64,000 nucleotides of DNA from Homarus americanus (Eukaryota; Arthropoda; Malacostraca; Decapoda; Nephropidae): positions 1,233,709-1,297,708 of the forward strand of contig NW_024732415.1 of NCBI RefSeq assembly GCF_018991925.1. The letters are read 5' to 3'. The translations under genes and the position numbers were made by a program. Of this stretch, positions 45,595-57,129 are shown piece after piece (the stretch's first letter is position 1; the number at the start of each line of letters is the position of its first letter). Under the pieces are notes generated by a model. It searched no databases, had not been told where the DNA came from, and saw only the letters and a program-made list of their open reading frames with translations.

Positions 45595-46115
45595 CACACA
45601 CACACACACACACACAGTTTGTTTATCAATAGTCCTTCGTGTTGTCCTCAGAGTGTGTGTGTGTGTGTGTGTGTGTGTTCATTCTGTCTTTGGTTTTGAT
45701 AATGGTGGTAGTACAGTGACTAGTAGTAGTAGTAGTAGTAGCTATAGCAGTAATAGCAATAGCAGTAGTAGCAATAGTAGTAGTAGGAATAATAATAGTA
45801 CTAGCAATGGTAGCATTAGTACAATAGTAGCAATAGTAGTAGCAATAGTAGCAATAGCAATATTAGCAATAGCAATAATAGCAATACCAGTAGTAGCAAT
45901 AGTAGCAATAGCAGCAATAGCAATAGTAGCAATAGTAGCAATAGCAGTATTAGCAATAGCAATAATAGCAGTAGTAGCAATAGTAGCAATAGTAGCAATA
46001 GCAGTATTAGCAATAGCAATAATAGCAATAGCAGTAGTAGCAATAGCAATAATAGCAATAGCAGTAGTAGCAATAGCAATAATAGCAATAGCAGTAGTAG
46101 CAGCAGAAGGTAAAC
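45595..46115 (+). repeat. CA, GT and AGT/AGCAAT compound arrays
   Basis: CA 45595-45616, GT 45653-45678, then AGTAGT and a long AGCAATAGT/AGCAATAAT array (45720-46110). Long Ala/Ile/Val and poly-Leu frames are artefacts of this array. Confidence 0.9.
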
Positions 46116-47450
46116 CAGCTGGACACACCACAAATATACTTTCACAAATAAGTCACACACACACAACCTCCTCCTTCACAACCTCCACTTGTTTCCCTCC
46201 TCCACCACTTTTTTCCCTCAATCACTTTTTCCCTCAACACTTTTTTCCCTCATCAATCCCTTTTTTCCTTCCTCCAGCACTTTTTTCCCTCCTCGATCAC
46301 TTTTTTCCATCCTCAACCACTTTTTCCCTCCACCACCACTTTTTTCCCTCCTCAACCACTTTTTTCCCTCCTCTATGATCGACGTAACTTAGGAGAATAT
46401 TTCGCATATTTACAAGTATTACGACACCGTAGTTCATTAGACACCGTAATTTATTTCACCTGAAGATTAGAAACCTAACACAAATCTAATTTAACTTAGC
46501 CTAGCCTAGCCTAACCTAACCTAACCTAACCTAATTTAGTTACAATAGGGTTAATTAAGCCTACTTGACCTACTTCCTGCCACTCCTAATAGACCCTAAC
46601 CTGGGATTGGGAGTTAATTAGGACTGGTACCTATCAGGACAGGGCCTATCAGGACTGGGTTACATTTACACGAATCTTAGGCCCATCAGAATAAAATTAA
46701 GTTAAACGAGACTAACCCAATCAGAACTAAGCTACGTTACACGAAGCTGGAAAGCCAATCAGAGCTAAAATCACATCACACTTAGGTTAGGTCCCAATCA
46801 GAACTGGGTTACATTTACACGAAACTAGGACCTATCAGAACTAGATTACACCACACTAAGGTTAAAGACGAATCAGAACTGAGCCTACACACATACACAA
46901 ACACACACAAACAAGGCCAGGTACACCCAGCCGTCCAGACCAGACAGGTAAACACTAATTAAAACAGCAATTACCTGTTCCTGAAGAAAATTTGGTGAGG
47001 GGCCCCAATGCTCACTACTAACTAGGCATCACTACCACACTGACACACACACGGACAACAAAGTACCTCACCCACCCCCCCCCTACCCCCTCCTGATAGA
47101 GATAAAACCCACATCATTAACCCCAATTATACCACACCTTCCCTCTGCCACACCCTCCCTCACACCCCTACCACCCGACCACATCCCCTTTACACACTAA
47201 AACCTATAAATACTCCATCTAACTGTATTTTTTTAACATAGAGATGAATTAAACATCTATAGGGGTGTTATTTAAAGAGGTTATTGTAGGTTATTTTACA
47301 TCATTGCTGATAACTTATCTACGAGGCTGATATGATTATGAACGATGTGGTGTGGTGACATAAAGGTCATAGTGATTTATTGTTATTTATCGTTATATTA
47401 GGTTGTTAAGTTGTTTGATATTAACGAAGGTAGTGGTTATAGATGGTGGT
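46115..47450. other. Intergenic; ACTTTTTTCCCTC repeats, CCTAA run, degenerate ACACGAA repeat
   Basis: Units of about 18-20 bp with CACTTTTTTCCCTCC lie at 46200-46378. A CCTAA run lies at 46500-46533. A roughly 80-bp degenerate repeat with AATCAGAACTGGGTTACA lies at 46610-46890. No gene recognised. Confidence 0.6.
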
Positions 47451-47887
47451 GGGAATGGTGGAGAAGAGGGTGATAAAGATGGGGTGTAGTGTAGATAACA
47501 GGTGAGGGAGGGAGAGAGAGAGAGAGAGGGAGGGGATGGGGGGGGAGAGGAATGTTATCTGATAAAAGACATGGTGTAGATAAGGTCATACTAAGACTAC
47601 CAACCACTACCACCACTAATACTACTACTAACAAAGCTATTACCACCACCACCACTACTACTACTACTAATACTACTACTACTACTACAACCATCACCAT
47701 AACCCTCAGTACTATCATCACTACTACCACCACCACTAACATTACCACTACCACCGACACTAACATAGCTACCACCATCACCACTACTACCACCATCACC
47801 ACTACTACCACCACCACTGTACACAACGCCTTCAAAACCAAAATACCTGAGGTGTTATGTCACATACCTGTCTGGCTAACCCTAATT

Positions 47888-47939
<52 letters not shown>

Positions 47940-48317
47940 ATACAAAACACAACACACAATAAAACACGCACACACACACACACACACACAAACGCAGCTG
48001 ATACCTACCAAACAGGTGAACGTTCATAATCAGCTAAATCTTCCCAAAGCTTGACTATCAGCTTACCTGGTGTCTGACAAGCACAGGTGAAACGCTCCAC
48101 ATCAGATAAATCTTCACTTATGCTTTTCACTGTCAGCTTGATGAGAGGTTAGAGTCAGCAGGGATCACCATTACTTGCTGACGATTGCTGACACTTACCC
48201 TGGAAAAAAGATATTAACATTACTAATTAGCATAACCCGCTAAAAAGTTATAAACATGAGTTGGAATTAACACAAATTAATATCATCAGTGACGCCATTG
48301 GTTTAAATATTCATCTA
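47450..48317. other. Intergenic; ACC/ACT array and CT/CA microsatellites
   Basis: ACTACT/ACCACC trinucleotide-like array 47595-47818, CT 47891-47936, CA 47969-47990. A pair of diverged segments with TCAGCTAAATCTTCCC-like phrases lies at 48030-48140. No gene. Confidence 0.65.
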
Positions 48318-48541
48318 TGACGTCATGACTCAATATTATTATCAATGACGTCACCAGCCAACATCTTCATCTATGACGTCATGACTCAATATTATTATCA
48401 ATGACGTCACCAGCCAACATCTTCATCTATGACGTCATGACTCAATATTATTATCAATGACGTCACCAGCCAACATCTTCATCTATGACGTCATGACTCA
48501 ATATTATTATCAATGACGTCACCAACCAATATCATCATCTG
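48318..48541 (+). repeat. 56-bp tandem repeat with two CRE sites and an AP-1-like site per unit, four copies
   Basis: TGACGTCATGACTCAAT begins at 48318, 48374, 48430 and 48486, an exact 56-base period. Each unit has TGACGTCA, an overlapping TGACTCA (AP-1/TRE), then a second TGACGTCA 28 bases after the first. A degenerate partial unit precedes it at about 48285. That gives eight perfect CREs in 224 bp. Confidence 0.92.
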
Positions 48542-49250
48542 TGTGGTGTGTGGGTGGGTGGGTGGAATGTGGGTAGATGGTATGACTGGGTGTGGAGCGT
48601 GGGTGGGTGGAGTGCGGGTGGGAGGGTCAGTGAGGAGGTGAGAAGGTGAGAAGGTGAGGGTAGGAGTGTGAGGTGGTGGTAGGGAGGAACTCAAAAACCC
48701 AGACACGAAGCCGGAACTTAACCTAACCTAACCCAACAAACCCAGACACGAAGCCGGAACTTAACCTAACCTAACCCAACAAACCCAGACACGAAGCCGG
48801 AACTTAACCTAACCTAACCTAACCTAACCCAACATCCACCCAACACCCGACAGAATTTCATAAACAACTCACAGTATTAAACCACAAACACATAAAAAAC
48901 TAAACCATTATCCCATTCATTAACATAAACCCCCATTAGTTTTAACGTGTTGTGCAGGTGTCAATGTGGGAATATACCTCAACAGGTGTGACAACAGGTG
49001 TAAATTACTCTTTCCGTGGCTACATAGTGTGGGGAAATATAATAGGAATTGGTTTATATTTTTTGTAGTTAGATCTTGGTTTATGTGAAAGTTTTAATTT
49101 GTTGTAGAAAGTAATATTTTTTTTCTTGAAGTTAGAGATGAGTTGAAGTCAAAATATTAAAAAAATTTGGTTAAAATATAAAAAATTTTACATTATATTA
49201 ATTTCATAATAAATATCTAATCTAACCTAACCTGACCTGACCTGACCTGA
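48541..49250. other. GTGGGTGG repeats and a 43-bp CCTAA-containing repeat
   Basis: A GGGTGGGTGG-type tract lies at 48545-48680. Three copies of a roughly 43-bp unit (AAACCCAGACACGAAGCCGG followed by AACTTAACCTAACC) lie at 48690-48835, telomere-like sequence captured inside a larger repeat. Then AT-rich unique sequence. No gene. Confidence 0.7.
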
Positions 49251-49535
49251 ACTACCAATACGTATCGACAACAAGAGGACAAATTTCAATGGCTTCAGTA
49301 TCTCGTGAAAAACTGCTTGGCCCCGCGACCTCTGGGTATAAGGAACTCGGGACGGGACGGGGCTGGGGCTGGGGCGGGGACGAGGCGGGGAAGGGGAATG
49401 GGCTGGGGCAAGGCTGGAGCTGGGACTTGTACGGGTTCACTTAAGTCACGTCACAGCTGAAGTACGTGTGTGTTGATGCCTCCACACACACACACACAAA
49501 TGAGGACTATACATTTTTCTGATAAACCCAGAGTC

Positions 49536-49571
<36 letters not shown>

Positions 49572-49975
49572 CTTGATGATAAGGTAGATAACAGTGATTA
49601 CATCTACTTTTACATCCAAGCTTTCCTTCCTTCCTTCCTTCCCTACCTTCCCTTCCTTCCTCCCTTCCTTCCTTCCTTCTTCCTTCCTTCCTTCCTTCCT
49701 CCCCTTCCTTCCTTCCCTACTCTTACCTACCTACCTTCCTTCTTCTTCCTGTCTTTTCCATCCTCCCCTATAACATAACATTAGACACACAATCACAGTG
49801 AACACAATAACAATATTTTAAGGTGATTATCCCATATCTTAACTACTGGGGGAGAGACAGTTGTAAGGTTCATTGTCTCTATCTCAAACCCTTGGGAGAT
49901 AACGCCTACTGTAGGGAGAGAATGTTTACCTACAACTAACAGCTTCTTAACTACTACAATATAACTGGTGTATCT
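49250..49975. other. Intergenic; GC-rich GGGGCTGGGGC tract and TTCC array
   Basis: GGGGCTGGGGCGGGG-type sequence 49340-49430, GA 49543-49566, CTTCC-type array 49620-49740. The Pro/Gln/Ser-rich minus frame at 49252-49440 follows the G-rich repeat and is not convincing as a gene. Confidence 0.6.
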
Positions 49976-50105
49976 GTGACGTAACGATGACGTAATAATA
50001 GTAGAGACAATGAAGTATTAGTAGACTGTATCAGTGACGTAACGATGACGTAATAATAGTAGAGACAATGACGTATTAGTAGACTGTATCAGTGACGTAA
50101 TAAGA
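49976..50105 (+). repeat. 58-bp tandem repeat with TGACGTAA elements, about two copies
   Basis: GATGACGTAATAATAGTAG recurs at 49986 and 50044 (58 bases). Each unit has two TGACGTAA/TGACGTAAT CRE- or C/EBP-like sites, the second such array within 1.7 kb. Confidence 0.85.
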
Positions 50106-50395
50106 GACGAGGGCGGAGAGGGGGAGGGTTGGAGGGAGAGGGGGGAGGGTTGGAGGAGAGGGGGAGGGTTGGAGGGAGAAGGGGAGGGTTGGAGGAGAGG
50201 GGAGGGGTTGGAGGAGGTGGGGAGGGTTGGAGGAGAGGGGGAGGGTTGGAGGAGAGGGGAGGGGTTGGAGGAGAGGGGGGAGGGGTTGGGAGGAGAGGGG
50301 AGGCTGGCAGAGGGGAGGGGTTGGAGGAGGGGAGGTTGGAGGAGAGGGGGAGGAGGGAGGGACGGGGGTGAGAGAGGAAGGGGGGGCAAGGGAAC
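50105..50395 (+). repeat. Nearly pure purine minisatellite (GGAGGGTTGGAGGAGAGGG)
   Basis: Units of about 17-20 bases with GGTTGGAGG. Long frames on both strands are artefacts. G-quadruplex or triplex formation is possible. Confidence 0.88.
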
Positions 50396-50487
50396 CCAAC
50401 AGCTGCTGCAAACTGGGTGATGGGAACTCAGGACAGAAAGTATATTTATACGCGCACACACACACACACATGAAAGTGTTATTTGCG

Positions 50488-50532
<45 letters not shown>

Positions 50533-50919
50533 AATATTTAAATTTTGTTGTAAATTTAAAGATAGACAGATTCAAGTTGTAATGTTTTGGAATTATGTTG
50601 TAGAGTTGTATTGCAGTGTTGTTATTGACTTCTGTCGCTTCACAACCAATCAACCACAAATCAGAATCATAACTACAACCTTTGCTATACAGGTAATCAA
50701 CCCTTAATAGTTACAACCGTTACCTTGATCCACCTGACCTGACCTCTCGCTACCTCCACCCCCACCCCACCCAACCTCCCCCTCCCCTCACCACGCCACC
50801 CAACCCCTCCTTAATCACCCCACCACAATACATCACCGTCACCTCACCTCACCACAAAACATTAAAAGTATAGGTAGTGTGGGGGGGTGGGGGGTAGTGA
50901 ACGTGACCCAGGAAATACC
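50395..50919. other. Intergenic; CA and GCGC arrays
   Basis: CA at 50455-50469 and GCGCGCGC into CACACA at 50485-50525. AT-rich and C-rich unique sequence follows. No gene. Confidence 0.6.
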
Positions 50920-50991
50920 ATGACCGAGGCGCCCCGTGGCAGGATGACCCGGAAGGACTTTTATAAACACCGCTACCTAACAGTACAGCAG
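50920..50991 (+). CDS. Possible short initial coding exon, unidentified
   Basis: An ATG at 50920 opens 24 codons (MTEAPRGRMTRKDFYKHRYL then TVQQ) ending in CAG directly before GTAACC, a plausible phase-0 donor. The residues are non-repetitive and mixed, unlike neighbouring frames. A possible acceptor (GACCCAG) lies at 50904-50910, so it could also be an internal exon. I do not recognise the protein. Evidence is composition and one splice signal only. Confidence 0.35.
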
Positions 50992-51535
50992 GTAACCCTC
51001 CCCACAGTTCTATTACCTCACCTCTCCCTCCCTCACCCTTCACCCTCACCTCTCCCTCATATAACTCCCTCTAGTTCCCTCACCTTACCTACGCACCTCA
51101 CTTCCCCCTCACCTCCCTCCCTCACTCACTTCCCCCTCACCTCCCTCCCTCACTCACTTCCCCCTCACCTCTCTCCCTCACCCTCACCTCCCTCCCTCCC
51201 TACAACACAGTCCAAGAAGCCAATAAGAATAACATTTAATTATTGAAGGAGATCTTGTTGTCACTCCATACACACTGGTACTAAGGTGTGTGTTATACAT
51301 TATTGTGTGTATAACTCATTCATTCACCCATTCATTCACCCATTCATTCATTCATTCACCCATTCATTCATTCATTCACCCATTCATTCATTCATTCACC
51401 CATTCATTCATTCACCCATTCATTCATTCACCCATTCATTCATTCACCCATTCACCCATTCATTCATTCATTCATTCATTCATTCACCCATTCATTCATT
51501 CACCCATTCATTCATTCATTCATTCATTCATACAC
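50992..51535 (+). repeat. Pyrimidine-rich tract and CATT/CATTCACC array
   Basis: CCTCACCTCCCTC-type sequence 51010-51205; CATTCATTCACCCATTCA array 51318-51532, giving Phe-Ile-His-Ser frames that are artefacts. Confidence 0.85.
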
Positions 51536-53348
51536 AGAAACTTTCACTCATTTGTATACTCTGACTCATACGGACTGTTTATTCATTCACTTACACACTT
51601 TCATTCGCTCATTCATCTACACACACATTTACGCGTATTTTCACTCCATGTTCATTCATTTACACATTTTCATTCACTTGAGGTTAAGTTAGGTTTGGTT
51701 TAATTAGGTTAGGTTTAGTTAGGTTAGGTTTGGTTTAGTTAGGTTTGGTTTAGTTAGGTTAGGTTAGCATGACTTAGATTAGGTTAGGTTTGCAGTTTTG
51801 GGGGTTACGTAAGGGCTTAGTTTGACTGGGGCCTAATAGGACTGGGGCCTAATAGGACTGGGGCCTAATAGGACTGGGGCCTAGGAGGACAGGGAGGCAC
51901 GACACGTCACACCAATACAACGCATTAAACCTTATAGAGGAAGAACAAGCCAGCCACTCCTACAATATCAGTGAGGGGGGAGGGGGGGTTGAGGGGGAAG
52001 GAGAGGGAGGGTGGAGGGGTAGGAAGAGGGAGGAGGGGGAACGGGGGGAGGGGATGAAGGAGGGGAAGGAAGAGAGAGGAGGAGGAGAAGGGGGGACAAG
52101 GCCACAGAGAGTCACCCCCAAAAAACAATATACTGTACTGACAACCTCAAAAAATACCCTCTCCCTTACCCCCACCCCCCTCTCCCTTACCCCCACCCCC
52201 CTCTCCCTTACTCCTCCTACCCCTCTCCCACCCCCTCCTACCCCACTATACCTACTGCTTATACAGGTGTGGTCACAGTAAATTAGTAGATCACCTGAAG
52301 AATCGACACCCCAGCTTATGTTACCCGAAGATTAACTTAACCTAACCTAACACTAATCTAACCTAATACTAACTTAACCTAACCTTAACCTAACCTAATA
52401 CTAACTTAACCTAACCTAACCTTAACCTAACCTAATACTAACCTAACACTAACCTCTTCACAAAAAATAAGTGATAAGGTGGTTAATCTTCAGGTGATCC
52501 CAGTCAGTCCGCTATACAGTCAGTCAGAGCCAGTTAGATTCTGCCAGTCAAACACCTAACACTTTTAACTGTACTGATATCCATAAAATTACCTCCCAGT
52601 CAGTCAGTCATTGCTTCAGTCAATCAGTGTCAATTAGTACCAGTCAGTCAGTTAGTGTGTCAGTCAATCAGTCACCGGTGTAATAAGCTAGTGTGACCCA
52701 GATGGTGGAAGCGTGAGCAATAATTTCACTTTCCCAGCCGCAGGACAGACAGGTACACAGACAGATAGGTATAGACAGGTACACAGACAGGCAGGTATAG
52801 ACAGGTATAGACAGGTACACAGACAGATAGGTATAGACAGGTACACAGACAGGCAGGCAGACAGACAGGTACACAGACAGACAGGTACAGACAGACAGGC
52901 AGGCAGGCAGGTACAGGCAGGCAGACAGACAGACAGACAGACAGAGAGGTACACAGACAAGACAGACAGGTACACAGACAGACAGGTAGACAGCGAAAGA
53001 CAGGTATACAGAGACAGGCAGGTATAAAGAGACAGACAGGTAGACAGACAGAAAAGTACAGGTAATTGGTTAAATGACGGGAGGAAGAGGAGGCGGGGTA
53101 GAAGTTGTGGTTACAGTTGGTTAAATCATCGTACTCAAGGGGTTAACTATCGATTGGGGCCCCACTTAACCATAGACTGGGGCCCACTTAACCATGGATA
53201 GGGCCCACTTAGTCACCGCCATCTCATTATGCTGGATGACTAACACACCCTGTATCATTATGAAGACCCACACACTGTACCCACCCTCTATGTGATGCCT
53301 CCCATGGTGTAGGGGGTGACTCACTCTCTCTCTCTCTCCCTCACGCAG
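51535..53348. other. Intergenic; TTAGG/CCTAA runs, CAGT and ACAGACAGGT arrays
   Basis: TTAGG variants 51683-51790; a 16-bp GACTGGGGCCTAATAG repeat 51825-51885; G-rich 51975-52100; CCCCCACCCCCCTCTCCCTTA repeat 52165-52215; CCTAA 52330-52450; CAGT runs 52495-52670; ACAGACAGGTAC arrays 52745-53060; three GGGCCCACTTAACCAT units 53155-53212. No gene recognised. Confidence 0.65.
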
Positions 53349-53460
53349 CCACAAAAAATAAGAAACTGTGAAAGAGAAAAAGAGAGAGAGACTTCCCACC
53401 GCCCACCCAGGCTTCATAAACACAGTTCCTGGAAGCCTTATTGCACCCACCGTGACACCA
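53349..53460 (+). CDS. Possible internal exon bounded by strong splice signals
   Basis: A CTCTCTCTCTCTCCCTCACGCAG-like acceptor ends at 53348 and a perfect GTAAGT donor starts at 53461, enclosing 112 bases. The first frame is fully open (PQKIRN...) but not recognisable. Another frame has more protein-like residues (PTAHPGFINTVPGSLIAPTV) but has a TAA near its start. The pyrimidine tract may be only a microsatellite, so this stays tentative. Confidence 0.2.
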
Positions 53461-55110
53461 GTAAGTTATGTGCGGACTCACAATGGGTACACACACACAC
53501 ACACCATGTTCACGTCAGTTGTGGTTAATGCAAGTAGTGGTGGTGGTGGTAGTGGTGGTGGTAGTAGTAGTAGTGATGATGGAGGTGGTGGTGCCAAAAC
53601 ACGTGGTGGTGATGATAATGGTGAGGACAAAACACGTGATGGTGGTGGTGGTGTTGTTGTGGCGACAGACCATAACAAGGTGTAGTGGTGATTGGTGGCT
53701 GTAAGTGATTCAAGGTTCCTGCAATGACAACCAACCACACGACAATCACACCCCGACATACACTTACACACAGACATTACTAAATAAACACCTACTTATA
53801 AACATTACTTAAAACCTCTTACAAGCATACATTACTTCAATACATTAACATACAGTACTTGTACACTTAAAATATACACTACTAATACACACTTAAATAC
53901 ATTACTTATAAAAACTTAAACATATTTCATCTCAAGGTGAAGTAAACTAAGGGTGTCTAATCTTCAGCTGATGCGAGGTGGTTAGGTGAGGTTAGCTTAG
54001 GTTAGGTTCAGTTAGGTTAGGTTATCAATAGGTTAGATTAGAGTAGGTTTGGTTAGCATTAAATGATTAAGGTGAAATAAAATAAAGGTGACTGATCTTC
54101 AGGTGACACGAGGTTAAGTACAAGGTCACAAGCGACGCCTATAATAATAATAATCCACGACGACAGATTATTATAATTATATTCGAGAGAGAGAGAGAGA
54201 CGGGGTAAAAACGGGCGCGGAGTGACATGCGCACCCTAAGGTATGCTGGGGCCGTGGCCACATTCCAAGATTCCGGTGGTGGAGGCAAGGACGACCAGAT
54301 TACTTCACTATTTAGCTGCCTCCACCTCCAGTAAATGATCCTCCACCAAGTAATCCTCCACCTCTCTCTCTCCTGTAATTTAGTTCGCTGTGTTTACCTC
54401 CTCCCCTCCAAGCCCCACCTCTCTCTCCCAAGACGTAATTCCTTCCTTCCCTCCCTCGCACCACCCCCTCCCTCCCTTTACTAACACCTACATCCACCCC
54501 ACTACCCCCCCCCCCTCTGCACTGTTTGTATATATTCCGTATATATCTACATCGTCTATATACAGGTTATATTAATATAAACTTGTATGGTGATTATACT
54601 GAATAAATATCTATCAAATTATCTATCTATCTACCTACCCACCCATCTGCTTGTCTCGGGCTGTGGGTTCCAGTAGGTATGTGAACTCCCCGCCTCCCCC
54701 ACCTGTGAGAGCTGCCCACCTGCACATACTCAACCTGGTCACGTCCACCCACCTGCTGTAGCCCCCTGCCTGGCCAGACTAAACCTAACCTAACCTAACC
54801 TAACCAAACACCCACACAAACTCGACAAAAAAGTGATTGAATGCCCAGCCAGTCAATCTTGTGCCTACAGTGACGATGACCTATATATCATGACCATAAT
54901 ACTGCCCAGCGCCAGCACGGGCGATCAACTTTCCCTTCACCACCTCATTATAACATGTTGACACACAATACGTCCGTCGGTTGTTCGCTAGTCTAGCCTA
55001 ATACTTAACCTAACCTGACCCCACCCAAGAACAACAACAAAAACAAAACGAAGAAAAACAGCAAAAACGAGAAAAAAGTGACAGTAGTAGTAGTAGTAGT
55101 ACTAAATAAA
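53461..55110. other. Intergenic; GGT array, TTAGG run, short microsatellites
   Basis: GGTGGT/AGTAGT 53537-53660; a TTAGG run 53990-54040; GA 54185-54200; AAT 54141-54152; a CCTAA run 54783-54803; and AGT 55084-55100. A short frame at 54230-54345 starts MRTLRYAGAVATFQDSGGGG and stops after 35 codons, of unknown significance. Confidence 0.6.
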
Positions 55111-55820
55111 CATGAATTCACAGATGCCATTGCTCTAAGGTACGGTAGACCAGTAGAAGGTTTGCCCTCCCAAAGCGTGTGGCCCATCTTATGACACTGA
55201 CCACGCCATGGTGAGGGGGCGTCGTATGCATGGGGCATAAGTAAGGGATCTAACAGCAAGTTTACTGAATGAAATCTGCCACGATGTCTCGGTGAAACTG
55301 ACCCTCCTGCCATTGGACGGTCAGAACTTCCGTCACAGGATTTCCAACACAACTAACGAAACCCGTGTGGACGTCAGCACTCCAGGATTCTGGACGCGAG
55401 GACAGCGAGCCTTCTTTGACGTTAAGGATATTCGACCCCAGGGCCGCTTGTCACCGTAACTTGTGTCTTGAGGCTACACACAAGAGGAACGAGAACGACA
55501 AGATTAGGGCGTAAGCCAAGAGAATTCAGAATGTGGATCAAGGCAGCTTCACTCCTCTGGTGTTCACAACCTCTGGCAGGATGGGACCAAGTGCAAGACG
55601 CTTCTACACAAGACTCGCGGAGGTGTTGTCTGGGCAGAAGCAGCAGCCCAGAAGTTATGTTACAGCCTGGATGAGATGTCGACTGTCCTCCTCTCTACTT
55701 AGGTCTGCATTGCTTTGCCTCAGGGGAACGAGATCGTCGGCCCCAAAGACAACAACGGTTGCAGACATTGTCTATGAGGCAACAGTCACTGAATGCCGCA
55801 TAGATCTGCGGCTCAACTAA
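55111..55820 (+). pseudogene. Decayed retroelement-type ORF: Zn-knuckle plus restriction-like endonuclease region
   Basis: Reading across frames, the piece begins FTDAIALRYGRPVEGLP (55117 onward). It then shows remnants of a DHA-type Cys/His segment around 55176-55230, RDLTASLLNEICHDV (about 55250), RVDV and GFWTRGQRAFFDVK (about 55350-55420), and an open tail from 55533 (MDQGSFTPLVFTTSG to DLRLN) with WMRCRLS and LLRSALLCLRGTR. At least two frameshifts and several stops break it, so it is inactive. The order Cys/His knuckle, RHN/RD helix, R-x-D and D-V-R/K resembles the C-terminal endonuclease of R2-type LINEs. Related multi-copy ORFs are common in invertebrate genomes as I recall, so the family name is uncertain. 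Confidence 0.6.
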
Positions 55821-56100
55821 CTCAACACAGCCAGGGTAGCTACTTGTGTATTAATATATTTAATATTAAGGTACTAAAATGGCGGTGTACGTGTGGCTAT
55901 TGGTGGAGGCTGGAGGCCACGTAAAAAAGTAGTAATAGTAGTACATAGTAGTGTAGGTCGACAGCTTACCACAGGGAGAGTCATCCACTAAACATTACAG
56001 ACTAGACCGCTGATCACGTTCACCTGCCTGTAACACTTCCTTATGAGAACACCTGAGTGCTGTCTTCTCCCTTACATACATACAAATTTATACATACCGG

Positions 56101-56146
<46 letters not shown>

Positions 56147-56400
56147 CCACCTATCTATCAACTTGACCCACAAGACACCAACACCATCTATTACCCCCCC
56201 CCAAAAAAAACCTCTGACAGCGATCAACATTTGAAGGTCTGTTATGTGTCAGCTGGAACTCGAACGCGATAAATCAGCTGTTTTCTATTTGTAAACAATG
56301 CCACGTGGGTGTTGTCCTTCCGTCCAGCGTCCATACCAAAACAAAGCCGACTTTTTTTTACTTAAAGTGTTTTGAAAGGGATGACTTGTATCCATGTAAT
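55821..56400. other. Intergenic with a CA array
   Basis: A CA array lies at 56105-56145. A GTTCGAG-like phrase near 56255 resembles half of a B box, but no A box accompanies it. No gene. Confidence 0.55.
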
Positions 56401-56665
56401 TAATCCTACGACCCTGCTTTATTCAATCCTACTACGATCTATCCATCCTACGGTGTCTTTTAACCAATCCTCCAGCAGTCCATACATCCTACGACCTCCT
56501 TTAACCAATCCTACCGCAGTCCATATATCCTTACCACCTCCTTTATTCAATCCTACACGTCCATCATCCTACGGTGTCTTTTAACCAATCCTCCAGCAGT
56601 CCATACATCCTACGACCTCCTTTAACCAATCCTACCGCAGTCCATATATCCTTACCACCTAAAAC
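56400..56665 (+). repeat. 121-bp tandem repeat with internal ~40-bp subrepeats
   Basis: CGGTGTCTTTTAACCAATCC occurs at 56451 and 56572 (121 bases). Within each unit a TCCTACGACCTCCTTTAACC-type phrase recurs. Confidence 0.88.
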
Positions 56666-56861
56666 TCATCATTAATCCTACAGCTGGGTTATCAGTATTA
56701 AGATCCTTTTATCCTAAACCTATGCTGCTTAAGATACATCATTCCTTAATCCTAAATTCACTTGGTAAATCCAGCTGATTAAATCCGCCTTTCACGCTCT
56801 GATGAAATCCTAACCACGCCATCCACCCTCTGTCTAAACCACGACTCAAGGACACTGTGTA

Positions 56862-56920
<59 letters not shown>

Positions 56921-57125
56921 TCTATCTATCTATCTATCTATCTAAATCTCCATACAGGTCCCTGCCCTCATAGATGTCTGGCGCACACACACACACACAC
57001 ACACTCTCTCTCAAAACACCGACCCGTTATATATACCTTCGCCAGCACAAGCAATCAGGAGCGCCAGGCGTTCCATTCCAACCACTAGTCTTTATAAACA
57101 CACGAACGTAGCTACGCCAACTGTG
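56665..57125. other. Intergenic; GA and ATCT arrays
   Basis: GA 56870-56914, ATCT 56922-56945, CA 56984-57004. No gene recognised. Confidence 0.65.
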
Positions 57126-57129
57126 TCCG

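Noticed and set aside
45653..46378. 241-codon frame rich in Ala, Ile and Val, and a poly-Leu frame opposite
   Set aside because: Produced by the AGCAAT/AGT array; no start context, no domain, mirrored frames on the other strand.
49252..49440. 62-codon minus frame with PSPFPFPASSPPQPQPRP
   Set aside because: Its composition follows a GGGGCTGGGGC repeat; no splice or start support.
50018..50659. 213-codon Pro/Ser/Leu frame on minus
   Set aside because: Runs through CA/GC microsatellites and the purine minisatellite; pure repeat composition.
54230..54345. 35-codon frame MRTLRYAGAVATFQDSGGGG
   Set aside because: Short, ends in a stop, no splice signal and no recognised family; noted in the tile but not called as a gene.
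56240..56280. GTTCGAG-type B box on minus suggesting a tRNA or SINE
   Set aside because: No A box at the right distance and no tRNA-like fold apparent.
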